A stretch of DNA of 64,000 nucleotides from contig JACKHV010000003.1 in NCBI GenBank assembly GCA_020638835.1, positions 434,001 to 498,000 on the forward strand. Reading direction: 5' to 3'. The DNA comes from Planctomycetota bacterium. GTDB taxonomy: Bacteria > Planctomycetota > UBA1135 > GCA-002686595. Position numbers and translations under genes: made by a program. Below the pieces are notes generated by a model. It was not told where the DNA came from. It did no database searches and saw only the letters and a list, made by a program, of their open reading frames with translations. Positions 44,773 through 53,385 of the stretch are shown here, piece after piece (the first letter of the stretch is position 1; each line of letters opens with the position of its first letter).

Positions 44773-45378
44773 AAGCATGGTTGACGTTGTGAATCGCTCC
44801 CGGGCTCTGATCCGTTACACTAAACCTGCCCGTCTTCTCGTCTTTGAGTTTGTTGTGAATCGCTCCCGGGCTCTGATCCGTTACACTGCGTTTCGCATCG
44901 CGCCATCGCGCAGTCGAGTTGTGAATCGCTCCCGGGCTCTGATCCGTTACACTACCTGGCCGGTCACCCGAGAGCAAGTCTCGGTTGTGAATCGCTCCCG
45001 GGCTCTGATCCGTTACACTGACGACACCCCGGATTGGCGACGCGAGATCGTTGTGAATCGCTCCCGGGCTCTGATCCGTTACACTCGAAGGGGGGCGTGG
45101 CGTTCGAGGTGATGCGTTGTGAATCGCTCCCGGGCTCTGATCCGTTACACTGACGCCCGGGCGCATGACCTTGACCTTGCGGTTGTGAATCGCTCCCGGG
45201 CTCTGATCCGTTACACTGGGCTGGGCATCGAGATCGCCGACGGTCTCGTTGTGAATCGCTCCCGGGCTCTGATCCGTTACACTAGGAGCAAGAGATGACC
45301 GAAGAAGGTACGGTTGTGAATCGCTCCCGGGCTCTGATCCGTTACACTCTTGAAGGGGTCGAGGTCGTAGTAGCTCTC

Positions 45379-45590
45379 GTTGTGAATCGCTCCCGGGCTC
45401 TGATCCGTTACACTCACGCGGCGAAAGCCTTGTGAATCGCTCCCGGGCTCTGATCCGTTACACTCTTGAAGGGGTCGAAGTCGAAGCTGAAGTAGTTGTG
45501 AAGCTAGCTCTCGTTGTGAATCGCTCCCGGGCTCTGATCCGTTACACGGGCACTGATCCGCGGCGAAAGCCTACCGCGCAGCTCCTGGCC
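45379..45590 (+). repeat. Mosaic duplication inside the array
   Basis: Order is: repeat, 15-nt truncated spacer (45415-45429), repeat lacking its first G, a 30-nt spacer (45465-45494) closely related to the one at 45349-45378, an 8-nt repeat stub and 10 nt of spacer remnant, repeat, then repeat debris followed by the full-length form of the truncated spacer (45561-45590). It looks like a two-unit tandem duplication that has diverged. Confidence 0.7.
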
Positions 45591-46093
45591 GTTGTGAATC
45601 GCTCCCGGGCTCTGATCCGTTACACTGATCCATCAACCGCCCGAGCGTGTCGCCGCTGTTGTGAATCGCTCTGATCCGGGCTCTGATCCGTTACACTGAC
45701 AGGAGCCGCTCCCGGCCCAAGCCCTGTTGTGAATCGCTCCCGGGCTCTGATCCGTTACACTTGATCCGTTACACGGCTTGCAGCGAAAACAGGCGCAGCT
45801 CGGTGGAGTTGTGAATCGCTCCCGGGCTCTGATCCGTTACACTCTGATCTCGCGTGAATCGCCTGGTGAGGCGTCGATCTCACCATCGCCGTTGTGAATC
45901 GCTCCCGGGCTCTGATCCGTTACACTCCTGGCCTGATGATCCGCGCACACTTCGGCGACGCGGTTGTGAATCGCTCCCGGGCTCTGATCCGTTACACTAC
46001 CGGTGGCCGAGTGGCCCGTCGGCATTAGAGTTGTGAATCGCTCCCGGGCTCTGATCCGTTACACTCGCGCCCGATCTCCTGGATGCCGATGAA

Positions 46094-46553
46094 GTTGTGA
46101 ATCGCTCCGGGCTCTGATCCGTTACACTCCGTCCAAGACCCTGACATGCTTCGGTTGATCGGCTGGCTCTGATCCGTTGTGAATCGCTCCCGGGCTCTGA
46201 TCCTGATCCGTTGAGACATCGCTCCCCGGGACGCGTCGCCGAGGCTAACAGAGACATGCTCGTTGTGAATCGCTCCGGGCTCTGATCCGGTTGGTTGTGA
46301 ATCGCTCCCGGGCTCTGATCCGTTACATGGCGCGAGGTCGGTCGCGGTTGTGAATCGCCCCTGGGTCTGATGAATCGCTCCGGGCTCGCTCCCGGGCTCT
46401 GATCCGTTGAATCGCTCCGGGCTCTGCCGAATCGCTCCGGGCTCTGATCCGACTGTCGGCGTAGGAGTTGTGAATCGCTCCCGGGCTCTGATCCGTTACC
46501 TCCGGCACTGCTCGCCCACCTCCGAGTCCATCTGAACGAGCGCGCGCGTTTGT
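46094..46553 (+). repeat. Scrambled section of the array
   Basis: Contains repeat copies with one C missing, repeats truncated at either side (46176, 46262, 46347), and at 46347-46450 about five repeat pieces joined without spacers. Gaps between intact repeats reach about 50 nt and contain repeat fragments. Confidence 0.75.
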
Positions 46554-48100
46554 GTTGTGAATCGCTCCCGGGCTCTGATCCGTTACACACGCGTGAGCGC
46601 TCAGCCGGTTCCTTGCGAGTTGTGAATCGCTCCCGGGCTCTGATCCGTTACACTTCGCGGCGGAGCCGGCGTGGGTGAAGATCCTGCTGCATGTTGTGAA
46701 TCGCTCCCGGGCTCTGATCCGTTACACTGTCGGGCGTCATCCACGGAACGCTCGTAATCGTTGTGAATCGCTCCCGGGCTCTGATCCGTTACACTCATGC
46801 TGCGCCGAACGCCGATCCGCGACGAGTTGTGAATCGCTCCCGGGCTCTGATCCGTTACACTGCTGCCTCGTGATCGCCGGGCTCTGATCCGTTACACTAG
46901 ACGCCTTGATGAACGTGCGCGGGTTGTGAATCGCTCCCGGGCTCTGATCCGTTACACTGTGTCGGAGCCCCACTTGTGAATCGCTCCGGGCTCTGAGCGA
47001 CCACGACGTCCGTTGTTGTGAATCGCTCCCGGGCTCTGATCCGTTACACTCGCTCCCGGGCTCTGATCGCGTTACACTCCGCCCAAGCGAGTCGGCCCGC
47101 GACCGTTGTGAATCGCTCCCGGGCTCTGATCCGTTACACTGGACGGGACGCGCCGCAAGGGCACAAGGTTGTGAATCGCTCCCGGGCTCTGATCCGTTAC
47201 TTCTGGGGAGGCATGGTTGATGCTCGAATCGCTCCCGGGCTCTGATCCGTTACACTGGCTCGAGCGGCGCCAGGAGCTTCCACAAGTTGTGAATCGCTCC
47301 CGGGCTCTGATCCGTTACACTTTCGTAGTTCTTGAGGACGATGCCCTCACCGTTGTGAATCGCTCCCGGGCTCTGATCCGTTACACTGAAGCCCGCCGTC
47401 ACGTTGATCTGGAACCAGTTGTGAATCGCTCCCGGGCTCTGATCCGTTACACTACGACACGGCAGGAAACGTGACTGCTTCAAGTTGTGAATCGCTCCCG
47501 GGCTCTGATCCGTTACACTTTCGCGCACCCTGTGCGCACCCCTGGGCATGTTGTGAATCGCTCCGGGCTCTGATCCGTTACACTCGGGGATCCTGCTGCG
47601 GCTGACGCTCGTTGTGAATCGCTCCCGGGCTCTGATCCGTTACACTCCAGGCCCTACTGGATATGTTCGACGGCAAGTTGTGAATCGCTCCCGGGCTCTG
47701 ATCCGTTACACTCGACCCGCGGGCTCTGACTGCGTTGAATCGCTCCCGGGCTCTGATCCGTTACACTTCGGGGACACGCTCTAACGCTCTAGCGCTCGTT
47801 GTGAATCGCTCCCGGGCTCTGATCCGTTACACTCGGCGCTTCGATGGGATGGCGAAAGCAAGAGTTGTGAATCGCTCCGGGCTCTGATCCGTTACACTCA
47901 AGCCGCCAAGGCCTACCGCGCTGCCACCGTTGTGAATCGCTCCCGGGCTCTGATCCGTTACACTGTTGAGAACACCGACCCCAACACGATCGACGTTGTG
48001 AATCGCTCCCGGGCTCTGATCCGTTACACTGAATCCCGAGACGCTAACCGGAGCCCGCTCGTTGTGAATCGCTCCCGGGCTCTGATCCGTTACACTCTTG

Positions 48101-48137
48101 GCGCCACAAGTTCCTGAAAAACAGTGACTTGTGGCGC
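48101..48137. terminator. Bidirectional terminator between array and cas2
   Basis: GCGCCACAAG (48101-48110) pairs with CTTGTGGCGC (48128-48137), loop of 17 nt with an A-rich run; plus-strand exit reads TTTCGCTTC. It lies 4 nt past the last repeat and 7 nt from the cas2 stop, so it can stop both the plus-strand array transcript and the minus-strand cas transcript. Confidence 0.7.
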
Positions 48138-48144
48138 TTTCGCT

Positions 48145-48474
48145 TCAGAAGAACTCCAGTTGATTGGGCATGTTCTCCGTCGGCACCCTGCTTTTTCCAT
48201 CGAAGCAGAGCATGCGCGTGAACTGCTGGTCCGTGACCTGCATGATCCGCACCGAACCAAGCGGAGGAAGAGTCTGTTTGACGCGCTGCAAGTGCACTGC
48301 TGCGTTCTCCTCGCTGGCACAGGGCCGCATGTACACGGAGAACTGCATCATCTTGAAGCCGTCTTCGAGCAACAGCTTCCTGAACTTGGTCGCGCGTTTG
48401 CGCTGCGACTTGGTTCCCACGGGGAGATCGAAGAGCACGAGCAACCACATCGCACGGAATCCGCTAACGCGCAT
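48145..48474 (-). CDS. cas2: CRISPR-associated endoribonuclease Cas2
   Basis: A 109-residue Cas2 with the type II-C style start FRAMWLLVLFDLPVGTKSQRKRATKFRK (metal-binding Asp in LFDLP), then FRKLLLEDGFKMMQFSVYMRPC and VRIMQVTDQQFTRMLCF. Cas2 dimers bridge two Cas1 dimers in the integrase that adds new spacers. Its start overlaps the end of cas1 by 11 nt, so they are translated from one mRNA. Base composition is less GC-biased than that of the flanking housekeeping genes. Confidence 0.95.
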   Translation of the reverse strand: MRVSGFRAMWLLVLFDLPVGTKSQRKRATKFRKLLLEDGFKMMQFSVYMRPCASEENAAVHLQRVKQTLPPLGSVRIMQVTDQQFTRMLCFDGKSRVPTENMPNQLEFF

Positions 48475-49408
48475 TGTCTGCGGGGAGGCTCGGCAGTAGC
48501 AGTCGTTCCGTTGCCTTCAATGCTGGCGTGCCGGTCTTGCACTCGACGAACGCGAGGGCAAGACCGGAGGCAGCTCGCTCGACCGCGACGAAGAGTGGTG
48601 TTCGCTGGCCGTCCAGCATGACTGGGTCGTCATAGACGCCCAGTAGTTCTTGCTTCTCGCGCCGGGTCAGCTCCGAGGGACCGTCTGCTGCGAGCTCGAG
48701 GCAGCGATGGTCGACCCAAGTTCGGAACGGTTCCATCAGATCGCTCGCGAGTGCGAAGGGGTCGTAGCGACTGTGATGGTGAATCCCCAGCTCGGGCAGG
48801 AGGCCTGCGGCGCAAATGGCGCGAGCAGTCATGGCTCGCAAGACTGCGTAGCCGTAGTTCAAGAGATTGTTCGGCCAGGGACCGGATCGATTACGCCGAA
48901 AGGGCTCGGAGTTGAGCGTGGGATGGCTCTCGCTGAAGACGAGCGGCCAGTAGGAGCGCGCGGCCTGAGCCTCGCAGTTCTTGGGATCTCCCGATCGCAC
49001 GCTGTTCGCGAGCTTCTCCAGGCGAGTCCTCGTCGCTCCATCGGGAACGAGGGCGGCCTGATTGCGAATCTTCGCTCGAACGATGCGCGCCCAGAGCTGC
49101 TTCTCGAGCGGGCGGCTCGCGGAAACTTGTGCCCGTACGCGCTCGCCTCGAGTTGAGTGTGCGCGCAGCGGCAGCAGCGTTCCCTCCGGCTGATGATCAG
49201 CACCGGTGACGATCGTGATGCCGCCGTGCTCGGCGAGCCGTCCGAGGACCGCTGAAGTGACCGTGAGCGATTGACTCGCCAGAATCAACGTCCCCAGATC
49301 CTCGAGCGGGACGCTGGCCACTTGTTCGCGATCGCTGGAGAGGATCAGGCAGTTGTGCTTGATGCTGAGGTGTGTCCCGGCCGTGGAGACTTCGATCGTT
49401 CGCTTCAT
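48464..49408 (-). CDS. cas1: CRISPR-associated integrase Cas1
   Basis: The 314 residues match type II Cas1: N-terminal beta domain (RTIEVSTAGTHLSIKHNCLIL, VASVPLEDLGTLILAS), then the catalytic helical domain with SYWPLVF, NLLNYGYAVLRAMTARAICAAG, and the His/Asp catalytic block GIHHHSRYDPFALASDLMEPFR. Cas1 with Cas2 integrates protospacers at the leader-proximal repeat. It lies between cas9 (51-nt gap) and cas2 (11-nt overlap); no csn2 or cas4 is present, which defines subtype II-C. Confidence 0.96.
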   Translation of the reverse strand: MKRTIEVSTAGTHLSIKHNCLILSSDREQVASVPLEDLGTLILASQSLTVTSAVLGRLAEHGGITIVTGADHQPEGTLLPLRAHSTRGERVRAQVSASRPLEKQLWARIVRAKIRNQAALVPDGATRTRLEKLANSVRSGDPKNCEAQAARSYWPLVFSESHPTLNSEPFRRNRSGPWPNNLLNYGYAVLRAMTARAICAAGLLPELGIHHHSRYDPFALASDLMEPFRTWVDHRCLELAADGPSELTRREKQELLGVYDDPVMLDGQRTPLFVAVERAASGLALAFVECKTGTPALKATERLLLPSLPADNAR

Positions 49409-49459
49409 GGCAAAGACTCGTTCGCCATGATTCTCGACACGCCTTGGACTGGGATTAGC

Positions 49460-52400
49460 TCATTCCGACTGTTCTGTGAAGAGAGGCGTGGTTGCATTCA
49501 CACGCCCCAAGGGGTCCACGCCCGCCAAGGTGACTCGTGCCTCGTTCCATCGTCCGCGGCTCTTGATGCGAATCAAAGGGCACTTGTTCCCCGCGCCGGA
49601 CTCTCGAGCATCTCTGGCGTCCCGGACTCGTACATCCAGCCCCTCTGATCCGACAGTAGACTTGCCCGACATCGTCTGGACCACACCCAAGACCGGTTCC
49701 GCCAGTCCAGGGACCTCGACGAGCACCGAGTCTTTGCGGTGCAGAGTCCCGAGCAGCCTCATCGACGGTGCTAGAGCGGGGGCGCCGTTCTTGCCGTGGG
49801 CATCGAAACGAGTCACGACTCGGAAGCTCGGCTGGTCGCCTGAGTTCGTTTGCACGACCTCCAGGCAGTGATTGCCGCCGGGCGCTGCGAAGCGATGGCC
49901 TTGATCGCCCAGCTTCACGGCCTGACTCATTCTTACGCCAATCCTTACCCGACGAATGGGGTGCGCATTGCGCCGCCGGCGTCCTGGGCGCGGAGAGGAG
50001 GTAGGAAGGTAGAGTTCTTCCTCGTACCAGCCCTTCGGCAACCGGTTCGCCTCCCCGTCCCAGCCGCGGCTCTTGAGTCGTTCCTGCACGACTCGCCGCA
50101 CGCCGGAGTCACGAATCTGCTGCACCATCTTGCCCGTCAACTCATCGAGTCGTTTGCGCGTGACGTATGAACCCTGCTCTCTGTTCACCGCACCGTAGTA
50201 CGTCGCTTCGTGCAATGCGCCGCGGCGACGTCTCATCGGGCGGTGGGAGACGTTGATTCCCCCGACCGCCTCGATCGCATCGGATCTCAGGCTCTCCCAA
50301 GGAGCCTCGAAGGAAGAACCGCGCACCGATGGGTCCTGGCCCTTGCGCCAGCAGTCCTGGAGACGCTTGACGAACGAACGTGAGGAGAGGGCGACAACCA
50401 ACGCGTCGACAGCATGGTGTCTGTGGTCGATGCGCAGCTTCTCGGTCCAACCGTCGTGCTCGACGAAGCCGGGAACGATCTCGCCGTGCGCCTGCACCAG
50501 CGGAGGGAGGATGTCGTTCAGTCCCCACGTGCGGCGCAGGTGCGCAGTGAGGTTCCCCTTTGACGAGAGTATCCGCTGCTGACCAGTGGATTCCCCAGCA
50601 GGATAGAGCAGCTGCAGGTAACGGGAGACGAGCTTGCTGATGTAGCGAGTGTCATTCAGCTGGCTCTCGGCGAACTGGTCGGCGTCGACTTGCTCCGCTT
50701 CGAAGCGCTTGACCTTGCCGAACGGCATACCCCCGGGGTTGTCCTTGCGAGCAACGCAGGACCGGACGCGCTTCAAGACTGTCGCAAGTCGCTCGGGGTT
50801 CGAGCCCAGCCACTCGGAGGGAGTGCGATTGCCTTTGTCGGCGTTGCAGGTGGAGCATGCGAGGACCTTGTTGCTCAGCGAGTCGTCTAGGCTCCGCCAG
50901 CGCGGGAGGATGTGGTCGACCTCGACGTCAGCGTTGACTACTTGATGAGCTCCGATTGCCGCTCCGCAGTACGGGCAGGCGTGTGCCTGCTCTACCCACA
51001 AGATCCAGCGGTCGACGTCGGCGCGCGAAGGACGAGCCGTGCCGGCGAAACTCCGCAGCTCTTCGCGTGCGGCTTCTCGACGCCGATTCCTATCGTTGAG
51101 GCGCTTGCTGTGTTCAAGCCGGGCCTCTCGGCCCTGACGCATCTCTCGTGCGAGTTCGACGACGATCCTCGAGGGCTTGCCGTGCTCTCGGATCAGAGCA
51201 TTGACGACCTTCCGAACCTCGACGAGTGCTCGGTGAACGATAGGGTTGGTCAGTGTGGTGAGTTCATTCTGCGTCTGCGGAGGGATCTTGCGGCGTACGC
51301 TCTTGTCGAGCTGCATTGCGACGAGGGACGGCAGCTCGTCCAGCCCGTCCGCGACGAACGTATCCGGATAGGCTTCGGCGATGGCTTCGTGCTCTTGCCT
51401 GCCTGACTCCATCAGCGGCAGGATCTTGGCGAGCGCCTTCTTCGAGAAGCTGAGGTACCCATCGTCGTGCGGCGAGTACTTGCAGACCTTCTCACGCTTC
51501 GTTGCGTCGTCGAGTCCGGCACTCTCGAGCGCGCGGTCCAGATCTTCAGACGAAGTCAGCTCTTCCAAAGCGACCCGAAGTTCCTGCCTCGTTCCTTCGG
51601 GCATGGCCTGCCACTCGCGCTTGCCGAACGCGTTGGCGAGAGTTGCCTCCGCCGGGTTGCCCTTCAGCTTCGCGCGGCCACCGCGGCTCAGGTTGAACTC
51701 GATGGGCGCGTCCAGCTGGAACTGCTTCTTGAGCGCCTTGCCAAGGGAAGTGAATGACGTCTCATTGCTGTTGGAGAGGACATCGACTGCTTCCAGTGCC
51801 TCAGCCTGCGTGAGCGGTCGCTCGGGTCTGTGCGCCTCACTGATTCGTAGGCTGCGGACTTCCTTGAGAATCCTGAAGCGCTGCGCGAGCCAGTCGCTGC
51901 GAGGGCAGCCGACTTCACCCTCCTCGTATGGGCAGGGACGTACGCTCGGAGCGCGGTGCATGTTCGCGCGGCAGGGGGCACGTGCCAGACGCTCTTCGGT
52001 CAGCGCGTAGTCATGTTGGAAGAACAGGGCGCGATGCAATTGCGCGCGGTGCTCATGAGAGAGTACGGGCTTGGAGTGCAGTCGGTCCTGCGCTTCTAGA
52101 ATCGCATCGAACTCGAGCTCGTACATGGAGCGCCGAGTGCGACGAGGGGCGTCGGCGTAGAGATCCATGCGGGCCTGACGCGCGCGCAGTCGTGCGGGAA
52201 GGGAACCAGACTTTGCAGCGCGTACCGAGTTCAAGTACTCGCCGAGTGTCCTCGACTTCGAGTTCTTGATCGCCTCGTCGAGTCTGGAGATCTCTTCGAG
52301 CAGCCCCTTCTCCTCCTTGTCGTCAGCTTGGAGTCGGTTCGACTTGAAGCCTCGACGCTGCGCAAGGTGATAGAGTGCCCTGCCGATCTCTTCCCCGGAA

Positions 52401-52777
52401 AGGGGATGGTCAAGTGCGCGAGCGCGCAGAGAGTAGGGGTCCCCGATCCAGACGCGCTGCAGATCATCCTTGTCTCTTGGCAGCAGGCCCGCGGCTTGCA
52501 AGACCCTCAGGCTCTCGGCCTTGCGCGCGCGGCGTCGAGAGATGGTCCTCCTTGCCGCCCTGGCTTGTCTCCGAGCTTGGTTCCTGGACGCTTCTTTGCC
52601 TGTGTCGAAGTTCTGAAGCCCCGCTTCGAACACACGGACTCCGAGCGGTGGGTGTCCCGCCCGTGACGTCTCGAGCAGTCCGGTCGGGACAAGGCGATCT
52701 CCCTCGAACTCGGCTGCGACGAGGGCCCAGCCGATCGAATTGGGCCCGAGATCGAGGCCCAGGATGTATTCCGTCAT
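49460..52777 (-). CDS. cas9: Cas9 RNA-guided endonuclease, subtype II-C
   Basis: A compact 1105-residue Cas9. RuvC-I is ILGLDLGPNSIGWAL (Asp9); an arginine-rich bridge helix spans about 58-92; RuvC-II is IVVELAREM (Glu541); the HNH domain at about 590-660 has the catalytic DVEVDHILPRW (His622); RuvC-III is DHRHHAVDALVVA (His788, Asp791). The HNH is flanked by CPYC (601-604) and CSTC (641-644), a probable zinc site. The recognition lobe carries a second Cys group (Cys269, Cys282, Cys291) just before AQRFRILKEVRSLRI, a conserved II-C block. All nuclease residues are present, so the enzyme should be active. The PAM-interacting domain (about 930-1105) is the least familiar part. No frameshift. 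Confidence 0.97.
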   Translation of the reverse strand: MTEYILGLDLGPNSIGWALVAAEFEGDRLVPTGLLETSRAGHPPLGVRVFEAGLQNFDTGKEASRNQARRQARAARRTISRRRARKAESLRVLQAAGLLPRDKDDLQRVWIGDPYSLRARALDHPLSGEEIGRALYHLAQRRGFKSNRLQADDKEEKGLLEEISRLDEAIKNSKSRTLGEYLNSVRAAKSGSLPARLRARQARMDLYADAPRRTRRSMYELEFDAILEAQDRLHSKPVLSHEHRAQLHRALFFQHDYALTEERLARAPCRANMHRAPSVRPCPYEEGEVGCPRSDWLAQRFRILKEVRSLRISEAHRPERPLTQAEALEAVDVLSNSNETSFTSLGKALKKQFQLDAPIEFNLSRGGRAKLKGNPAEATLANAFGKREWQAMPEGTRQELRVALEELTSSEDLDRALESAGLDDATKREKVCKYSPHDDGYLSFSKKALAKILPLMESGRQEHEAIAEAYPDTFVADGLDELPSLVAMQLDKSVRRKIPPQTQNELTTLTNPIVHRALVEVRKVVNALIREHGKPSRIVVELAREMRQGREARLEHSKRLNDRNRRREAAREELRSFAGTARPSRADVDRWILWVEQAHACPYCGAAIGAHQVVNADVEVDHILPRWRSLDDSLSNKVLACSTCNADKGNRTPSEWLGSNPERLATVLKRVRSCVARKDNPGGMPFGKVKRFEAEQVDADQFAESQLNDTRYISKLVSRYLQLLYPAGESTGQQRILSSKGNLTAHLRRTWGLNDILPPLVQAHGEIVPGFVEHDGWTEKLRIDHRHHAVDALVVALSSRSFVKRLQDCWRKGQDPSVRGSSFEAPWESLRSDAIEAVGGINVSHRPMRRRRGALHEATYYGAVNREQGSYVTRKRLDELTGKMVQQIRDSGVRRVVQERLKSRGWDGEANRLPKGWYEEELYLPTSSPRPGRRRRNAHPIRRVRIGVRMSQAVKLGDQGHRFAAPGGNHCLEVVQTNSGDQPSFRVVTRFDAHGKNGAPALAPSMRLLGTLHRKDSVLVEVPGLAEPVLGVVQTMSGKSTVGSEGLDVRVRDARDARESGAGNKCPLIRIKSRGRWNEARVTLAGVDPLGRVNATTPLFTEQSE

Positions 52778-52818
52778 TGCGAGCTCTCTGGTTGCTGTGT
52801 GCAGTTCGCGGGAAGCTA

Positions 52819-52847
52819 TTGCGTCGCATCGGCCAGATCAGTAGATT
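52819..52847 (+). promoter_or_regulatory. Candidate promoter of the tracrRNA
   Basis: TTGCGT (52819-52824) and TAGATT (52842-52847) are separated by exactly 17 nt and would start transcription near 52854, one base before the anti-repeat. Both hexamers are partial matches to the housekeeping consensus. Confidence 0.5.
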
Positions 52848-52854
52848 CAAGGCC

Positions 52855-52999
52855 AGTGTAACGGATCAGAGTCCTGGTCTTCACACCAAGAGACTCGATC
52901 TCCAGGCTCTGCGCGGCCCATCCGCGGGCGCTACCCTAGGCCGCAATTTCGTGGGGGTATCGCCACTACTACTTCGGAGTCGTTCTCTCTGACACCCCC
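52855..52999 (+). ncRNA. tracrRNA candidate
   Basis: AGTGTAACGGATCAGAG (52855-52871) is the exact reverse complement of the last 17 nt of the CRISPR repeat. After a bulge, CTTCACACC (52880-52888) is complementary to the repeat's 5' end with one mismatch, so the whole repeat is covered. Downstream are a GCGGCC/GGCCGC stem with inner CGCGG/CCGCG pairs (52911-52943 region), a GGCCGCAA linker and a long terminal hairpin (GGGGGTATC at 52953-52961 with GACACCCCC at 52991-52999). This order resembles the tracrRNA of N. meningitidis. It is divergent from cas9. No T-run follows the final stem, so the exact 3' end is uncertain. Confidence 0.8.
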
Positions 53000-53385
53000 G
53001 GAGTCTCAAGCGCACGACGTGACCCGGCCGGTGCATACAAGCAGCGGTTTGCTGACTCGCCACTCGATTCGGTCCGCACCTCCACTCGTGCGCTTGAACA
53101 CGGCTGGCCCTACGTCCTCGGGGCCCGAGTACTGAGCGGACGGGTCGTTGGCTGCCCGCGGCAGCGATGAAGGGAACAAGAAGGTGGGGGGGGGGGGAAC
53201 CCTTCGCGCCGGGGACCGCCGTACCGACAGAGCTGGTGGTCGAGCGGGCTCCCTATCCGTCACCGTCAAGCGGGAGTAAAATCGGTGTGTCGACGCCTCG
53301 TGGGTCTCGACCGCCGTCGGTGCCGCTTTCGCGCCGAGGCGGCGGCTGAGCGCGGGGCTGTCTCTTTGCCAATCGAGGAACTCGC
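53000..53385. other. Gene-free region with G12 tract before the FG-GAP triplet
   Basis: No convincing gene. A run of twelve G lies at 53186-53197, about 190 nt before the start of the first triplet gene. A GAGTAAAATCG stretch around 53274 is the most AT-rich point and may be part of a promoter. Confidence 0.6.

Larger units (their letters stand above)
44786..48096 (+). CRISPR. CRISPR array, about 48 repeat units, type II-C
   Basis: The 36-bp repeat begins GTTGTGAATCGCTCCCGGGC and ends TCTGATCCGTTACACT; first copy 44786-44821, last 48061-48096. Spacers are typically 30 nt, giving a 66-nt period that is almost unbroken for repeats 1-10 and 36-48. The orientation shown (GTTGTG first) resembles type II-C repeats such as that of Neisseria meningitidis (GTTGTAG... 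...CTACAAT) and matches the tracrRNA anti-repeat, so crRNAs should be read on the plus strand. Several copies lack one C in the CCC run (46094, 47550, 47864). Peptides such as VNRSRALIRYT read through the repeats are not proteins. Central part 45379-47256 is irregular. Confidence 0.97.

Noticed and set aside
44777..48117. Open frames encoding a repeated peptide (VNRSRALIRYT and, on the other strand, SVTDQSPGAIHN)
   Set aside because: They are translations of the 36-bp CRISPR repeat plus spacers; the period is 66 nt with variable spacers and the reading frame is incidental.
53153..53385. Small plus-strand frame from 53167 over the G12 tract
   Set aside because: Low-complexity product without a domain, dependent on the homopolymer length; not supported as a gene.
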